64,000 bases of DNA from Psococerastis gibbosa (lineage: Eukaryota > Arthropoda > Insecta > Psocodea > Psocidae), in assembly GCA_963971405.1 (NCBI GenBank), contig OZ020490.1:25197464-25261463 (forward strand), read 5' to 3'. A program made the position numbers and the translations under genes. The notes beneath the pieces are model-generated. The model searched no databases, was not told the DNA's origin, and saw only the letters and a program-made list of their open reading frames with translations. Shown in pieces: positions 43,069-55,221 of this stretch. Position 1 is the first letter of the stretch, and each line of letters starts with the position of its first letter.

Positions 43069-43906
43069 AATATTATTATATTATAAAAAAAAAAGAATGA
43101 AGTGTATTAAATAAATGTTAAGTTAGTAGTAAATCAGTCGGACAATTTGACCGCTTTTTATTTGAGAAAGGTTGAATTTTTTATGAATTTTTTATCTGAC
43201 CACTTTCATAACTTTGCGGCTATGCATCGAAGAATTACCGTAATTAATTTCGCCAAAAATGTAGGCCTATTCCTTGTGTACAAAATATATTTGAAAATCT
43301 CACCATTAAATTAAATGAGAACATAATTTGACGTCCATCTCAACTATAGAGTGGCCAAACAATAAAATATATTGTAAACAAAAACAAATAAATTAAAAAT
43401 GTTGACGCCATTATCCACGCACCCTTAAATTTAAATCCCATGCGAGAGAATAAACATGTGACATTCGGAAATAAGGGGTTTCGGCTACTATACTATTGTA
43501 TATAAAAGCAATGGACTCAGTACCCTTCCCTTCGGTCATCATCCTGTGTATAAAATTCTACTGATGCCAAAAAGCTACGAGGGTAGAGAATAACAGAATG
43601 ATGGACTAGCCTTATTGTAGTACACAGAGGACAATAAGGTGTAATGGGGATTCTAAGTTGACAGGGTTTATCGTAGGGGTTGGTATCGGTGTGATTGGGT
43701 TTTTACGGTTGGCAACACTGTATAGAGGTGAAAATGGGAAACGTTTATGAACTGGAGAGCAGCTGTTTCTAATTCATTATTGTATACTTCACTGCGGTAC
43801 ACTTGACTGGAGCAGGGGCGGTGCCAGGCTAGCCAATGATATAGTGACTCCCTTATACAGCATCCCTTGTTTATTTTACTTTCGATGTGACTTATATTTT
43901 GGGTCA
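43069..43906. other. No gene seen
   Basis: AT-rich and unassigned. No long frame, no clear repeat. Confidence 0.5.
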
Positions 43907-44464
43907 GGCTGCTATTCCATCTGTCAATAATCCGTCATTTGTGCGTCAATAATTGATGAGATTTTTTTTAACTCTATGACGTCCTCATGTTAAAATTGAT
44001 TATCATAGAGTAAAATCACGCTTTGCAAACAATAACAAACTAAAATTAAACAATAGCGTCGTCTGGAGATGATAAATAATTTAAATTAATTTTTTGAGAA
44101 CGAACAAATTATTTAGAAATTTAAGTCATAAAATTTATTAGTGTATAGTGTAAAGATCGAGGACCGAGTAAACTGGAGGACGATATGCAGGGAGTTGCTG
44201 CCAACCAATCGCTAAGATTGTAACCTTAAGAAGAAGAGTGTAAAATGGCGTCGTCTGGAGATAATAAATAATTTAAATTAATTTCTTGAGAACGAACGAA
44301 TTATTTCGAAATTTATGTAATAAAATTTACTAGTGTATAGCGTAAAATCGTCAATTATTGAAAACAAGTGGAATGGGGTGTAAAAATAAATAATGCAACA
44401 TTGATGATTTTCCGTCAATGACAAAATGAAAATTGAAGAAAAATTGACAGATGGAATAGCCGCC
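43907..44464. mobile_element. Long MITE, GGC(G/T)-GCT-ATTCC termini, with internal duplication
   Basis: Left end GGCTGCTATTCC and right end GGAATAGCCGCC. The subterminal ATCTGTCAAT is matched, and flanks are TCA and TTA. Inside, a ~105 bp block (44055-44157) recurs at 44244-44350. The ~85 bp between them ends AAGAAGAAGAG and looks like a short retroposed sequence. Confidence 0.8.
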
Positions 44465-45424
44465 TTATCAGATTTTCAGAAAGCTCAATTCCTGACACCT
44501 GAATCAAAGTGTCATTATATCGTATATACCTATAGGCCTAGTATAAGTTTCTTTCTGAAGTGTCACATTATATAGTACAATAGACTATAGAGTAAATTTA
44601 CTTTCACTGTTAAAAATTGCTGTGCTGGAATTAAAATAAATAAAATTGAAATATTATATTATAGTATAATTTCCCGCCAAATTTTGAATTAAAATTAAAG
44701 CGCGAAATTTTTTTTCATTTCAGTAAAAAACTTTATTTAATATTTTTAACGTTACGAAATCCATTTTTTTTTTCATTCATGTTTCTCGTAAAATTCCTGA
44801 CATTCACCCGGCAATTCCTGATGGCAGTCTGAATCCCTTACGTCTGGTAACCCTACGTATATTAGTTATAAACATATGCACACAGGAACTGTAAGACTCT
44901 GCGAACGTCAATATATAATTTCCTACTTTTCTTAACAATTAGCATTCTATCCTGAGTGAGCATAACCGTTTTCAATTGGTACAGAAAACTTAAAAGTGTA
45001 AAATGTCAAAAAGTCAGAAAGTTCAAAAGTTGAGTTTAAAAACGGCATGAAATGAAAGTGTGGACAATGCGGTTGTAAATGCATAAATACAGCCATAGAG
45101 GATTCACATGTGGAGTCAATAACGTTGTTGAACTTAACAATGGGATGTCATTAACGACCAAGCTCTCCCGGAAATGATCATCGAAAATTGGCGGGAACCG
45201 GAAATGGCAGGGAGACATCAAACATGGAGGATGCGAGGCAAAATTCCGATATGAGTCGCGGAAGCAGAGTTTTTACTTTTGAGGTACAGTATGTTGTAAA
45301 TAGAATTTAAAAAAAAAAGTAATATGCCCATAAGCTATAAATATTTATTGTTGCAGTTTGGACAGCACACAGTAATCCTAACTGATTTGAAAGTTCAGTA
45401 TAGGGACTTTAGATACCTGCATAA

Positions 45425-45586
45425 GGCGCCCATTCCACATACGTCAATCGTCAATGAAAAATTGAAAAATGACGTTTTAGCAGACATTAAAGACATGCTA
45501 AAAATTCTGCTACCACGTCAATTTACGTCATTTTGACGTCATTTTTCAATTTTTCATTGACGATTGACGTATGTGGAATGGGCGCC
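45425..45586. mobile_element. Palindromic MITE, GGCG-CCC-ATTCC termini, copy 3
   Basis: A 162 bp element of the same subfamily, flanked by TAA on both sides. Confidence 0.9.
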
Positions 45587-46045
45587 TAAGCTAGGTTTCT
45601 GTATAGGACATTCGCTCACGGCACAAAATGACTAGGGTAACCTGCCATGTCTGTTCAATGGCTGGTCATAGCAGACGTGGCAAGTAGCACCTGAAATTCA
45701 AATATATATTTGGCGGGAAGCGAATGTCTCGTCTCTCCTATATAGAACTCTAGTTTCGACCAATTATAGGACTATAAGCTTTATTAAATTTAATTACAAA
45801 GGTTTTCACGGCCTATCATCCCGGATTCTGCTGCTTCGTCACGTCATGACGTGTCAAAGTTGTTATTGCTAACAGTACAACCTTTCTGACCTTCAGGGCT
45901 TTGCAATCACCTGAAGTTTGAAGCCCGGACCAAGAAGCAGTAACATACACTTATAATTTTTATCTATATGGGACAATACTGTACATAATTATAGCGGAAT
46001 GAAATTTTCAGAAAAAAAATGCAAAATACATCTAGAGAGGGAGAA

Positions 46046-46100
46046 CGAGAGATAGGTAGATAGATAGATAGATAGATAGATAGATTGATTGATTGATAGA
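46046..46100. repeat. (GATA)n microsatellite
   Basis: GATAGGTAGATAGATAGATA and on, with GATT variants at the end, followed by GA-rich sequence. Confidence 0.9.
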
Positions 46101-46872
46101 GAGAGAAGAGAGGAGTAGGCCCAAGGTCACCCCCTCTTGAAAAAAAAACCTAATTGGTAAGCCATTTTTGGATCTTTCTATGGAAGGCATTTTGATCCCT
46201 AGCTTGAACGGTATTTTGGGAAAGGAAAAAGCTCAGAGCATAAAAACCCTTTTGGTAAGCGAAAAGTTGCTTATAAAGTGAGTCGAAGTAGTCGGAATAT
46301 ACCGTACAATACATAGAATAAAGCAAATCATACCACAGTCACGGGAAATCACTCTAAAATTGAACGCATATTCATGGAATTATAAACCATGAAATAACTT
46401 AATATTAGTAAGCTACATCATCATCCCCTAAGCGAGAAAAGTCATTGTTGTGGAAAATGCGACAGTAAATTTGGGAATAGACTTAGCTAGGGGTGGATTG
46501 ACACAGATTTTGACTTAGCTCGCAGGCGGCTCTGCCATTGACTGTGCCCGGTGAACCAGAACTGCCCTTGCTGCACTGGAGGGTGCAGTTTAATGCCACT
46601 TGGGGGTGGTGATGGTATACGTATACGTTTTAATTGATGTTGCTTTGGAAGCTCCAGATAAATCCAGCAAGCAGAGTGAAACATATGTTCTAGTGTCGAA
46701 ATATAAAATGAATAATTTCTTATCGCATCCCAAATGGGATGGTCTAGAGAGAGAGAGAAAGGGGTTGTACCTATGCTTTTTAATTATCCGGCTGGGAAAC
46801 CACGGTATCCAATCCCCGACATGCTAATAGCAACCGTTTTTGCCTCTAAATTTGGTATTTGCCAAAATTAGT

Positions 46873-47060
46873 CTTTCATGGTAGAAAGAGGGACAGAGGG
46901 CTCCCGACAGAAGAAGAACATCCTGGTTTAAAAACATGAGTCAGTGGTTTGGCAAGAGCACGACTTCCCTTTTCAGTTTTCAGAGCAGCAGTCTCGAAGG
47001 TTCAAATTGCCATAGTGATTGGCAAATCTTTGGTAGAAGAGGCTTTAAAAGAAGAAGAGG
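46873..47060 (+). pseudogene. LINE ORF C-terminal fragment with frameshift
   Basis: SWFKNMSQWFGKSTTSLF, then after a frameshift FRAAVSKVQIAIVIGKSL. This is the SW-KNL-QWF...LFRAA--KV-IA-MIA signature found at the C-terminal end of many insect LINE ORF2 proteins. No other part of the element is adjacent. Confidence 0.55.
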
Positions 47061-47154
47061 TCTTCCATACACTTCATCAAGTAAACTTCGTAAACAATTA
47101 TTTTTGGTCAAACAACTGTCCATTGCGGCGCAACTTTAAATAACACGATTTTAC

Positions 47155-47262
47155 GTTTTGATAACACGCTGGTTAGATTGGTTATCGGGTTCCACGAGTG
47201 TTAACTTAACCTGATATAACACATTAACCAGGAATAACTCGATAACACCGACATTGTTTTTA
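47155..47262. mobile_element. Partial copy of the ACAATGTCGGTG element
   Basis: It contains AACACGCTGGTTAGATTGG, GTTAACTTAACCTGATATAA and the end AACTCGATAACACCGACATTG, matching 5993-6110 in inverted orientation. Confidence 0.6.
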
Positions 47263-47287
47263 TTTTATTATTTTTAACTTGTTTTAA

Positions 47288-47465
47288 GGCGGCTGTGCCA
47301 CTTGTCAATATTCCGTCATTTGTGCATCAATAACTGATGAGATTCTTGTTTTAAGGAGGCTATTATGTAGATACTTAACTTATCTATTATAAATTAAGTT
47401 ATAATATGGTAGAGACTTATTATTGATGCATAAATGACGGAATATTGACAAGTGGAATAGCCGCC
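47288..47465. mobile_element. MITE, GGCG-GCT termini
   Basis: 178 bp with left GGCGGCTGTGCC and right GGAATAGCCGCC, and matched arms CTTGTCAATATTCCGTCA. Flanks are TAA and TGA. It is related to 43907-44464 and to the partial copy at the window end. Confidence 0.85.
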
Positions 47466-48937
47466 TGAGACTGCAAGCTAAGGCATATACACCGACATTC
47501 TGAAGACCCTTTATACTTTCACGATATTTACATTTCCGAATATAAAATTTAAACATTTAGCATTCTGAATCACATAGTAAATACCCCTATTGCAGATGGG
47601 GGGAATATAAATTCAGCAATGAAGTAAAACAACTTGTGCTGAAACTTAACTGGCAGCAATCTTGTTTTGTATTCCCCCCATTGGAATTTTAAGCAGGCAA
47701 AATCATTGATACCATTGCCGCGCCCTCTGCTTTTAACTTCTCAATTTCGTTCCGGTGTACGCCTACAATAATTTTCCCATCAATACGAAGCCTTCCCTAT
47801 ATCAGTGTAACAAACTTCCATTGCATTGGCTTATTATTATAATGCATTTTTATTGTACATGTTGTTCATATGGTAAGCTACTATTTTTTTTTTTTTTTGT
47901 TCAATGAGTCAAAAATCTTTTTTCCAGCGTCTCCTTTATGTTTTTTTAGCAAATCCTTTGGACATAAAATTATTTAGTGAATCACTCTCTTCAAATTTGA
48001 AACGCTGTTTAAATCATTTGACTCACATTTAATTTATCTTATGGAGTCCACCTATTTCCACTCTAATAAGTAGAGGAAAAATTATGAAACCCCAAAGACA
48101 TAGCCTAGTTAAGAAAAATCTGAGCAGGTTAAATTGAGCAAATCGCATATTTATTCGTATAAATGCTTTCAATACGGCAGCTGCAGAAATCGCGCTTTAT
48201 GCTCAGTCTTTTGGCACAACGAGTAAATACTAATTTAATTCTTCCATAATTGAGCCTATCGTAACTTATGTACAGTTTTAGAATTTTGATTAGAACTATA
48301 ACTGTACAATATTTAATTTAGTTTTGTTTATTTAGGCTTACTACTTACTAGTAAAATCTAGTAAAATAGTTAAACAATTGTTTTTTTTTTCTTCTCTGCC
48401 AAAACTCAAAACAAGTTGAGCCTACGGCGTGGTGACCATTTTTCCTCATAATTTATCCAATACCAATTATAGTAGGCCACAATTAATTAAACTAATGAAC
48501 AAAACTCATTACTCGAAATTCAATTATCAAATATTCTATTAACAACCCCCCCCCCCCCCCACCACTACCCTATTGTTTTCTACAATTTAACTTAAATGTT
48601 TTCAAACATCGGCATAGGTCTATACGTAACACAGCAATCATTCACATCACTTTGACAGCTGATCGCTGCCGCAGCATAACATTATAGCGAAAAGTATAGC
48701 AGAGTGTTGACACAGAAATATTAAAAAGCACTTGGCGGTAGTCTGCACGTGTGTGCCACGTGGCCACCACTTAAATTGATTCCTCGTAACACCCCCTAGG
48801 CTCTGATAAGTCCACCCTCTAGCCTCAACAGCTCGTCCTTCCTGAATATTAACGGGGTTCGAGTTATAAAATTATGCATTTTTATTTTTCTATATTTTTT
48901 CTCTTACACGTTAATTCACTAAATCCGTTTATCAGTA
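47466..48937. other. No gene seen
   Basis: AT-rich with a T run (47885), another near 48380 and a 15-C run at 48546-48560. Unassigned. Confidence 0.55.
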
Positions 48938-49108
48938 GCCTGATCGAGGCGATTATAATACCGGTGTTTATTTAATCCCCCGGTATTAAAAATGTAAACA
49001 AGATAATTTTATAATGGAAAGTGCTATTCAAAATTTGTTTGTTTACAGTTCTAATCCTAGGGTATTTATTTAACCCCGGTATTATAATCGTCTCGATCAG
49101 GCTGCTGT
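48938..49108. mobile_element. Palindromic MITE, TIR AGCCTGATCGAGGCGATTA, copy 2
   Basis: Same TIR as 42893-43068, with the interior in the opposite orientation (AAGATAATTTTATAATGGAA before TTTGTTTGTTTACAG). Confidence 0.85.
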
Positions 49109-49189
49109 GCTGCTTTTGGATGTGGCATAAGGCTTGCATAGGTTTAGGTGATCATTTTTAACGTGTGGTAACGTAATTTCTTTTTATGA

Positions 49190-49412
49190 ACTTTTTATGG
49201 ACATAGGTCCCTTGTCCAATGCCAACGACCCCATGGATTCCGGACATTATTTGTACTGTTTCCGTATTAATTTTTAAGCATTAGCAAACTGGTATACGTT
49301 CTCGATGTCAACCTACACCGGCTACAAGCGATAATGGACAAGCTGAGACAAGCTTACCATTGACGCAAAGAAACAATTGGAAGCATGACTTAACCAAGTA
49401 CAGATACGAGAG
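49190..49412 (-). repeat. Repeat A, copy 5
   Basis: Inverted copy, from the tail ACTTTTTATGGACATAGGTC to CTTAACCAAGTACAGATACG. Confidence 0.82.
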
Positions 49413-49974
49413 CCTGTGCTACGGCTAGCTGTATATTTTTAGGCCAATCATAGCCAAGACTGATTGCGCTATCTAACGGAATTCAGTCGAGTTTCTTTAA
49501 ATTTAAATGGCGTGAGCCGAAACCGGTTGTGAATTTTTAATTTAATTTTATTCGTAAAACTATACAAAGTTAATTTTAACAATGAGTTCTTTAAATTCAG
49601 CTAGCTGTTAGCTGATGACACAATCTTATCAGAATTCCTAGATCTGCCCCTTGCTGTGTATGTCACTATGTCTATAACATATGAAACCCAGATGATAATA
49701 AATTCCCAAAAGTGCCATATGTAGACTTATTTGAACGTTATCTACATACGTAAATTATCAGCAATTACAAATTAGCGATTCAATAACTTATTTCGGTACG
49801 TTATATGGTGTATGCTTACTTAATCTAAATGGCAAACATAGATAAGAGGATGTTGAGATCTTTTACGGCGTTTCATTATTGGTCGTTTACAATGCACCAG
49901 GGTGTAGGTATCTGTGCTGCATACCACTATTGCACTGTACTGTTGTGATATCGACTGCTTTATATCTCGTCCCC

Positions 49975-50160
49975 AAGCAGAGCCATAGCCAAAAAAGAAA
50001 TGGGGGGGGGGGGGTTCATCTCCCGGCAACATAGTTGAGGTATCCTCAATATATTTAAAACTCCATTCTATATCTATAGTGTATGCGGCAATTATTTAGA
50101 AGAGCTGATCCAGGCCATATCCAGGACATCCCCCCTAAAAAAAAAACAGATCCACTGGGC
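49975..50160. mobile_element. Probable G-run MITE fragment
   Basis: CAGAGCCATAGCC followed by a G run and TTCATCTCCCGGC resembles the left part of 29424-29585 (GGGTTCATCTGACG...AACTCCATTCTA also occurs). The right end is eroded. Confidence 0.5.
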
Positions 50161-50273
50161 ATTAAATAGAAATGAGCTGTTATGGCAACATATATCATAC
50201 AATTGAGTATTGAGTATTTATTTATTAATCAAAAAACACAATACAATTAATTAATATCAAAAGGCCACACTAA

Positions 50274-50657
50274 GGCGCCCATTCCACCAACCGGCTAGGG
50301 CTATTTACAAAAACGGTGAAGTGGTAGCAGACATTCAAGACTTAGGTGGCGTTTCCACCGACCTCGCATTGCAGAATTGACGGAAATGTTTATTTTCCTC
50401 TATGCCATAGTTAAAATTGATCAATGATCATACAGTAAAATCACAAACAAACAAACTAAAATTAAAAAATGGCGTCATGGGATATGTTAAGTACAAACAT
50501 TTTAATAGATTTCTATAAAAAGAAAAATTCTAATTTCCGTCAATGTCATTTGCATTCTGCAATGCGAGGTCGGTGAAAACGCCACCTAAGTCTTGAATGT
50601 CTGCTACCACGTCACCGTTTTTGTAAATAGCCCTAGCCGGTCGGTGGAATGGGGGCC
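50274..50657. mobile_element. Nested palindromic MITE, GGCG-CCC-ATTCC termini
   Basis: 384 bp, flanked by TAA on both sides. It is the same type as 27907-28290, with the arm reading ACCAACCGGCTAGGGC on the left and nearly the same on the right. The inner segment is inverted relative to 27907 and 34005. Confidence 0.88.
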
Positions 50658-50878
50658 TAAGTGCATCCTGTGAAGGGGACTTGCGTCGTGGCCCTTAATA
50701 ATGCAAAATAAGTTATTTTTTTAAAACATGCCCCCCATAAAAAAGTCCTAGATCCGCCCGTGATCTCATTTTAAATTAACATGGTCAACTATTATACTAG
50801 TTATTTCAACTATTTTGGTTTTGACAAGAGTTTATTAGTACTAGTAAAAGTCATGTACTATAATACAATATATTATTG

Positions 50879-50938
50879 CTTTATATATATAGATATATTT
50901 ATATATATATTATATATATATATATATATATATTATTG
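50879..50938. repeat. (TA)n microsatellite
   Basis: TATATATATAGATATATTTA continuing as TA repeats to 50934. Confidence 0.9.
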
Positions 50939-51482
50939 ATTTAGACAGCAGAACTACAGTGCAGACTCCATCCCCTCAACCACATGATACTACGATAGTT
51001 AAGTTAGTTTAAAAATCTTCCGTTGCTCCCCGCAACCAAAATATTTTTATTCCTCCATTGTGTTTCTTCTAAGATGTTTCAATTTTGAAATATTCCACGC
51101 GCAGCCAAATAAATTGTCTATAATTTATATTTTCGACAATTCGTATAGAATAAGACTTGGGGACCATCGGCCCCCCCCCCCGTAAATCAAGATTCGAGAT
51201 AGAGTAAAGTAGGGGGTGTTCAGCCCCTCCTCCCCCTTCTCCCCAACTTGGGGTGAACGAATAAGGGTGCACCGCCATTTTGTGGTCGCGCGGACCAGCA
51301 GCGCGGCGACATACTTTCACTTTTTCCCAATTTCTCTCGAATATACAATTTTCTTTTATGCATGAAGTAATTTTTAAATGTACCTATACCAGCATTGCGT
51401 AATAAGCCCACAATTCCATGAGCCTATTTTTACATTTAATTATGGCTAAAAAAAAAAAATGGTGACTTATAACGTAACACCT

Positions 51483-51662
51483 AGGGACGGATCCAACCCA
51501 TTTTCGGGGGGAGGGGAATTGTGGGTCAAAATAGAAAAGATATGTAGTAATGTAGTAATTAATGCGTAATTAACGTACAATAGATTTGTTAAATGTAGGG
51601 GGGGGGGGGGCAGGTAAATTTTTTGAGGGAGCTGCAGCCCCCCTCCTGGTTACGGGCCTGTC
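51483..51662. mobile_element. GGGACGGATCC-type MITE
   Basis: AGGGACGGATCCAACCCATT, then G runs and TGTGGGTCAAAATAGAAAAG, ending with a G run and CTGGTTACGGGCCTG. It seems a composite of two related termini. Confidence 0.6.
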
Positions 51663-52699
51663 TCAGAGGCTCAGTTGCCACTGCTGAATATTTCGACAAA
51701 TAATTGTTTGGATTTTGGAAGTATGTTTTCAGTTTTACTTATCGATCACGTTATTGCTCATTAAATCAAGTTCTGTTGTTCCTTTCTTTCATTCTTTGTA
51801 GAGCATATACTGTACTATACTCGTATATACAGCATGTCTTCTGTGTGGTATTTGTAGGCAATTTTTGGATTGTGCTGCTTGTTGCACGCCTGTCATGAAC
51901 AGTGCTAGACTGCTAGCTGATTTAGAAGTGTAGAATGTGAAATTTGGCTGACTGCAAATATCGTAAAATATTTAGTAAAAATAATAAATTAGAACAAAGA
52001 GACTAAAAGCGAAAAAAAGGTAAACACACCACTGCTTCTGAAGAAAAATAAAAGATAAAAACTGTAGTACAAAGCTCAGAGACATTATTAAGCCATGAAT
52101 TTAATGCTGAGACAGCATCTCTGAATTTTGAATAGAAGTTTTACTTTGTAATGTTTTCCACGGTGCTTGAATCCTGAGGTCAAATATTCAGTTCTAGTTT
52201 TCTTAAAGCTGAGCTTAGACAGCTCGTGTTTGGGGAATTAGGTGGGGGTGTACAGGAGGGGTTGAAGTGGGGAGAGGGGGGAGGGGGGTTTGAAAATGCT
52301 CTGCACTATCGAGCAAGACAAAAAACATTTTGCTTCTCTTTTTCGCCCACTTTTGTTTTTCCAGTTTGGCTATTTCTCTTTGTGCACAGCTTTCTATATG
52401 TTACTTTCAATATTGCTTTCTTATTGTTTTTTCCATATTGAGTTATGGCGAATTTAATGGTCAATGTATTACAAATAATACAAAATTTAAATTACATTTT
52501 CCAAAAAAGTTAAGGCTGGGGGAATTTTTTCCAGTATATTTTCCAGATTAAAATACTAAACAATATATCTTAATCTACTGCAAGCTGTGACGCTCTTGTG
52601 CGGTTTTTACGTCTGGCTACAAAAGACAATGGTTAAATATAGATGAATGCAGTCAAATTAAATACAAATGGAACAATACCTGCATTAAAAAAAAAAAAA

Positions 52700-52880
52700 A
52701 AAATTGAACATTGTCTTTCTTAAATCCTGCGCCCTCTTTCATTTGATCCATGAATTCCTTCTTCGGCCGCCCTCTTCTATTGGCTCCTTCCACTGTGATG
52801 GTGTGTATTAGATTTTCGTGGCTTAATAATTGCCCTACCCATTTCGCTCTTCTATATTTTATATGTGGCAGCAGCTGTCT
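52700..52880 (-). pseudogene. LINE ORF C-terminal fragment, RTE-like
   Basis: The minus strand reads KWVGQLLSHENLIHTITVEG, then ANRRGRPKKEFMDQM without a stop, matching the RGRP end motif of RTE-type ORF2. It is homologous to the 15780-16500 fragment. A different LINE remnant follows directly at 52885. Confidence 0.6.
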
Positions 52881-52884
52881 CTTT

Positions 52885-53220
52885 TCACCAACAGCGACTA
52901 TAGCGGAGCAAAACTGCTTTTTCTTCTTCTTCGGCTGGTTGGTAGGCCATTTGACGCTGTGCCGCGTAATAGAGCTGGGCCATTCCCACCAGTGTCGTAG
53001 TTCGGTTTTCTACGTCAATGTCAGTGCAGCTAAATAGGTGATCAGCATTCCCCTCCCCTTGGAAGCAGAGTGGGCATTCGGATGACTCAGCGATACCTAT
53101 TCTGTGCAGGTGGCTCTGGAGGTATCCTGTGGCCATTCGGAACGCTGCCACAGCGATTTCCCGGCGCAAGTTGTTGGGGATGGAGCAAAATGGGACTTAG
53201 TCCAGACAGCTGACAGCTCC
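52885..53220 (-). pseudogene. LINE remnant with CPLC...HLFSC zinc-knuckle end
   Basis: The minus strand reads NLRREIAVAAFRMATGYL, HLHRIGIAESSECPLC and GNADHLFSCTDI. AFR..TGH..L..HLHRIG....CPLC.....HL..C is the C-terminal motif of jockey/R1-type elements, often after an RNase H domain. A stop lies upstream at about 53200 and no larger part is present. Confidence 0.65.
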
Positions 53221-54102
53221 CTGAGCTAAGGAAAGATGCAACCAGAGGGACCCAATGTGAAACCTCAGGTACCAAAAGGAGGCGAACGGTTACAATAAGC
53301 CAAAGGCAGTAAGGGCTGACAAACCTGTCTTTTTTACGAAAGAAAATATTATCTCTGCGTCTAAAAAATACTAAAAGGAATTAAAAAACCCTTATTCCGA
53401 CAGCGATTTAACTCGGCTGTAATGGCGATTTTAACAAACGCGAGTGCCGGTGTCCGGACATATAGAAGGGGGCACTCTCGTAAAAGCCCTCTCGTATCCT
53501 GTAAAACTGCAAACGCAGCACCCAATATATACAATATATACAGTACATCTCTCCAGTTGCATTTAAATTCAGCACTCCAGCGTTTTTTTTTCAATGCTGG
53601 AATGTGTCATTCCGGACGCGCGCTCTATTACATTTTGCATGTGTAGGCGGTAAATTTTATTTATATTTACTACTCCGTTTTTCCCAACGAAATGAAATGG
53701 AGTAGAAGCCGCTTATATATTTACTAAATTTTAGTCAATCAGCACACTGAGAAGTGTGAAGACACAGCTGAAATCGATATCTCGGATCAGTCTGCATATA
53801 GAAAAAAACTCAAAGAAATGCACACCTTCGAAACTAAAATCGTGGATGTTTTCTACAGAAACTCCCCCACACACACACACAAATTAGGAAATCTGTTTTA
53901 AGTTAATTTATTGCGCTGTAATTTAATAATAGATATAGACTACATATATTTGTGATATTTTGACCCACAACTACCCCCCCCCCCCCAATGGGTTGGATCC
54001 ATCCCTGAGAAGGACTAGGCTTTAAGTGTGCTTTATGCAAATTTTGTTTCGCCGTCTAAATGTAGGCTATACTCAATTTGTACACTTATATACACTTTCT
54101 GC
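53221..54102. other. No gene seen
   Basis: Unassigned. Includes a scrap of a GGGACGGATCC MITE near 53955. Confidence 0.5.
53955..54008. mobile_element. End of a GGGACGGATCC-type MITE
   Basis: TTTTGACCCACAACTACC, a C run, then ATGGGTTGGATCCATCCCT is an inverted terminal piece of the family. The other end was not found. Confidence 0.55.
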
Positions 54103-54472
54103 TTAAGAGTGTACAGCCCTTAGGAAATTGGCAGCCTGAAATTTAATATTTTTTATTTAATTAACTAAGCATGTTATTAAAGATTTGGCTCATCAAAGTA
54201 GTAGAAGACTACTTCATGCATCATATTATAAGATTTTCGAAATTGTAGTTTTTTAAGAAACATGCAAATATTTTATAAACAATAACTTTTCACGTATAAT
54301 CGATTTTATAAAAAAAAACTACAATTTCGAAAACTAAAAATACCTTATTATATGATGCATGAAGTAGTCTTCTACAACTTTGATGAGACAAATCTTTAAT
54401 AACATGCTTAGTTAATTAAATAAAAAATAAAAAGTATTAAATTTCAGGCTGCCAATTTCCTACACTCTTAAA
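54103..54472. mobile_element. Divergent MITE, TTAAGAGTGTA termini
   Basis: The TIR is TTAAGAGTGTA on both sides. Next to it is AGGAAATTGGCAGCCTGAAA, inverted at the right. The internal ATGATGCATGAAGTAGTCTT links it to the TTAAGAGG family. The arms match along most of the length, so the whole element folds back. Confidence 0.8.
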
Positions 54473-54537
54473 TATTTTTCAGTTATCAATGTTGTTGCAG
54501 AGTTTTTTATTTTATATTTAAAGGTTAATCTCATAAA

Positions 54538-55135
54538 ATAATTTAATGAATGTATCCGATTAACCTCTTCAGTCGCCTGCGTAGGAAGTACCCGTGTTGA
54601 GTTACGACACGTCGCCGATCACAAGGCATGTAGTGACTCGCACAAGTATAAGCACGCTACCACCTTGCCACCGAAATCGAAATCGATTTTATTTTTATAA
54701 AAAGAGTATTCGCATACAAACAACTCAATGAATGTATCCGAATAACCTCTTCAGTCGCCTCTGTAGGTAATTCCTGTGATGAGTTACGACAGGTCACCGA
54801 TCGCATGATGTGTAGAGACTCGAAACAATTTGATGAATGTATTCGATTAACCTCTTCAGTCGCCTGCGTAGGAAGTACCCGTGTTGAGTTACGACACGTC
54901 GCCGATCACAAGGCATGTAGTGACTCGCACAAGTATAAGCACGCTACCACCTTGCCACCGAAATCGAAATCGATTTTACTTTTATAAAAAGAGTATTCGC
55001 ATACAAATAACTCAATGAATGTATCCGAATAACCTCTTCAGTCGCCGCTATAGGTAATTCCTGTGTTGAGTTACGACAGTTCACCGATCGCATGATGTGT
55101 AGAGACTCGAATAAGCTACCACTATGCTATCGAAG
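54538..55135 (+). repeat. Repeat B tandem array (two ~287 bp dimers)
   Basis: Two different B monomers, each starting TGAATGTAT(C/T)CGA, form a dimer that is repeated head to tail. The block beginning CGCCTGCGTAGGAAGTACCC occurs at 54574 and again at 54861. The dimers are nearly identical, so the array arose by recent duplication of a dimer. Confidence 0.82.
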
Positions 55136-55221
55136 TCTTTACTTGTCTGTATTGTACTGTACACCCCCTCCCCTACGTAAGTGGCATATAGGAGACAAGG
55201 GTCAGGGACCCGTTTATATGT

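Larger units (their letters stand above)
44465..46872. other. No gene seen outside the MITE at 45425
   Basis: AT-rich, with a GATA microsatellite and a fragment of the 57530-type element near 45808. The rest is unassigned. Confidence 0.5.
49413..52699. other. No gene seen outside listed MITEs
   Basis: Contains the nested MITE at 50274, G-run elements and a TA microsatellite. Frames at 51069-51411 cross G/C runs and are not called. 51663-52699 is unassigned. Confidence 0.5.

Noticed and set aside
51069-51411. Overlapping minus-strand frames with Gly-rich stretches
   Set aside because: Gly runs come from C tracts; no conserved motif.
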